Shown here: in pieces, positions 62,646 through 64,000 of the stretch
How the letters are laid out: the number at the start of each line of letters is the position of its first letter
Numbering within the stretch: the stretch's first letter is position 1
Notes under the pieces: model-generated
Told to the model about the DNA's origin: nothing
What the model saw: only the letters and a program-made list of their open reading frames with translations
Database searches by the model: none
NCBI RefSeq assembly: GCF_030450055.1
Contig: NZ_CP118480.1
Location: forward strand, 3,161,501 to 3,225,500
Reading direction: 5' to 3'
DNA from: Gallaecimonas kandeliae
Lineage (GTDB): Bacteria; Pseudomonadota; Gammaproteobacteria; Enterobacterales; Gallaecimonadaceae
DNA: 64,000 nucleotides
Made by a program: the position numbers and the translations under genes

Positions 62646-62653
62646 TGTCAGCC

Positions 62654-64000
62654 TTAGAGGCCTTCGGCGACGGCGACGACGTTGTCGACGGTGAAACCGA
62701 AATGCTTGAAGAGGTCGCCGGCCGGGGCGGACTCACCGAAGGTGGTCATGCCCACCACGGCGCCATTCAGGCCCACGTACTTGTACCAGTAGTCGGCGAT
62801 GAGGGCTTCGACAGCCACCCGCTTGGTGACGGCGGCCGGCAGCACGGACTCCTTGTATTCCTTGCTCTGGGCCTCGAAGACGTCGGTACAGGGCATGGAA
62901 ACCACACGCACCGCACGGCCTTTGCCGGCCAGCACCTCGGCGGCGTTGAGTGCCAGCTCAACCTCGGAACCGGTGGCGATGAGGATAAGCTCAGGCGCAG
63001 TGGCACAGTCCTTGATGATGTAGCCACCCTTACGGACGTCGGCCAGTTGCTGGGCACTGCGTTCCAGGCAGGGCAGGTTCTGACGGCTGAACACCAGGGA
63101 GGTGGGGCCGTCTGTGCGCTCTATGGCGTGCAGCCAAGCCACGGCGCTCTCGACGGTGTCGGCCGGGCGCCAGGTGCTCATGTTGGGGGTCATGCGCAGG
63201 CTGGCCACCTGCTCCACCGGCTGGTGGGTGGGGCCGTCTTCACCGAGGCCGATGGAGTCGTGGGTGTAGACGAAGATGGCGCGCTGCTTCATCAGGGCGG
63301 CCATGCGCACGGCATTGCGGGCGTATTCCATGAACATCAGGAAGGTGGCGCCGTAGGGGATGAAACCGCCGTGCAGGGCGATGCCGTTCATGATGGCGCT
63401 CATGCCAAATTCACGCACCCCGTACCAGATGTAGTTGCCGGAGGCATCATCATGGGTCAGGGGCTTGGAGCCGGACCAGAGGGTCAGGTTGGAACCGGCC
63501 AGATCCGCGGAACCGCCCATGAATTCCGGCAGCAGGGCTGCGTAGGCTTCGATGGCGTTCTGGGAGGCCTTGCGGGTGGCTATCTTCTCGCCCTTGTCCT
63601 GGCACTGCTGCACATAGGCGGCGGCCTTGTCGGCAAAGTCGGCGGGCAGTTCGCCCTTCTGGCGGCGCAGGAACTCGGCGGCCAGCTCGGGGTAGGCGGC
63701 CTGGTAGGCGGCGAACTTGGTGTTCCAGTCCCCTTCCAGCTTGGCGCCCTTCTCCTTGGCGTCCCAACCGGCATAGATGTCGGCGGGGATCTCGAAGGGG
63801 GCGTGCTCCCACTTCAGGAATTCGCGGGAAGCCTTGATCTCGTCGTCGCCCAGGGGGGCGCCGTGGCAGTCGTGGCTGCCGGCCTTGTTGGGGCTGCCGA
63901 AACCGATGATGGTCTTGGTGATCACCAGGGTCGGGCGGCTCAGATCGGAGCGGGCTTCCTCGATGGCGGCCTTGACGGCTTCGGCTGAGTGGCCGTCCAC
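62654..64000 (-). CDS. tkt: Transketolase, C-terminal part (runs off window)
   Basis: 448 aa visible; the 5' part lies beyond base 64000, and the first visible codon (GTG of VDGH) is internal, not a start. Visible motifs: [22 protein letters not shown] (end of the ThDP domain), [48 protein letters not shown] and [12 protein letters not shown]. It transfers two-carbon units between pentose phosphates and glycolysis. Next to epd-pgk-fba, the usual gammaproteobacterial cluster. Confidence 0.97.
   Translation of the reverse strand: MDGHSAEAVKAAIEEARSDLSRPTLVITKTIIGFGSPNKAGSHDCHGAPLGDDEIKASREFLKWEHAPFEIPADIYAGWDAKEKGAKLEGDWNTKFAAYQAAYPELAAEFLRRQKGELPADFADKAAAYVQQCQDKGEKIATRKASQNAIEAYAALLPEFMGGSADLAGSNLTLWSGSKPLTHDDASGNYIWYGVREFGMSAIMNGIALHGGFIPYGATFLMFMEYARNAVRMAALMKQRAIFVYTHDSIGLGEDGPTHQPVEQVASLRMTPNMSTWRPADTVESAVAWLHAIERTDGPTSLVFSRQNLPCLERSAQQLADVRKGGYIIKDCATAPELILIATGSEVELALNAAEVLAGKGRAVRVVSMPCTDVFEAQSKEYKESVLPAAVTKRVAVEALIADYWYKYVGLNGAVVGMTTFGESAPAGDLFKHFGFTVDNVVAVAEGL

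Overview
The window looks like chromosomal DNA of a high-GC, free-living gammaproteobacterium. The evidence is the gene order ygfB-ubiH-ubiI-gcvT-gcvH-gcvP on one strand, with zapA-ssrS(6S RNA)-fau-rpiA-serA facing away from it, and an epd-pgk-fba glycolytic cluster next to transketolase. The mix of OhrR/Ohr, DUF3192, MocR and Lap-type adhesin genes fits an Alteromonadales/Gallaecimonas-like organism. That genus is inference from gene order and protein resemblance; no search was run.

Left part (1-28.5 kb) is accessory and stress-related. It opens with the 3' part of a phage tail-tip gene (1-3897) carrying Asp-box propeller-like modules, one of them AT-rich. Next come a small PspB-like membrane protein and a DUF3192 lipoprotein, ohrR-ohr with a perfect operator palindrome, an e(P4)-like phosphatase, and a 2-oxoglutarate oxygenase/trans-sulfuration pair. 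A BlaI repressor/M56-TonB peptidase/lipoprotein unit follows, behind two perfect BlaI-type operators. ahpC-ahpF sits behind an OxyR-like site. Then come zapE, a TPR-sulfotransferase beside a TonB-dependent receptor, a MocR regulator facing a GNAT-LysE pair, and small envelope and redox genes. The segment ends with an AT-rich insert holding a small membrane protein and a class 3 lipase, arranged like an effector/immunity pair.

Middle part (28.5-39.4 kb) is core metabolism: the glycine cleavage operon with its own promoter and no glycine riboswitch, two ubiquinone hydroxylases, YgfB, ZapA, 6S RNA, 5-formyl-THF cyclo-ligase, RpiA and SerA. Serine, glycine and one-carbon metabolism therefore cluster together. 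pepP, which lies between ygfB and ubiH in E. coli, is absent.

Right part begins with an LpxM-like lipid A acyltransferase and a complete 16-kb Lap biofilm operon transcribed leftward: giant RTX adhesin (2732 aa), ABC exporter, membrane-fusion protein, TolC-like channel, OmpA-like lipoprotein, LapG protease and LapD c-di-GMP receptor. The adhesin contains seven in-register 393-bp repeats. The window closes with a DUF481 outer-membrane protein, a thioredoxin-NHL protein, and fba, pgk, epd and the 3' part of transketolase.
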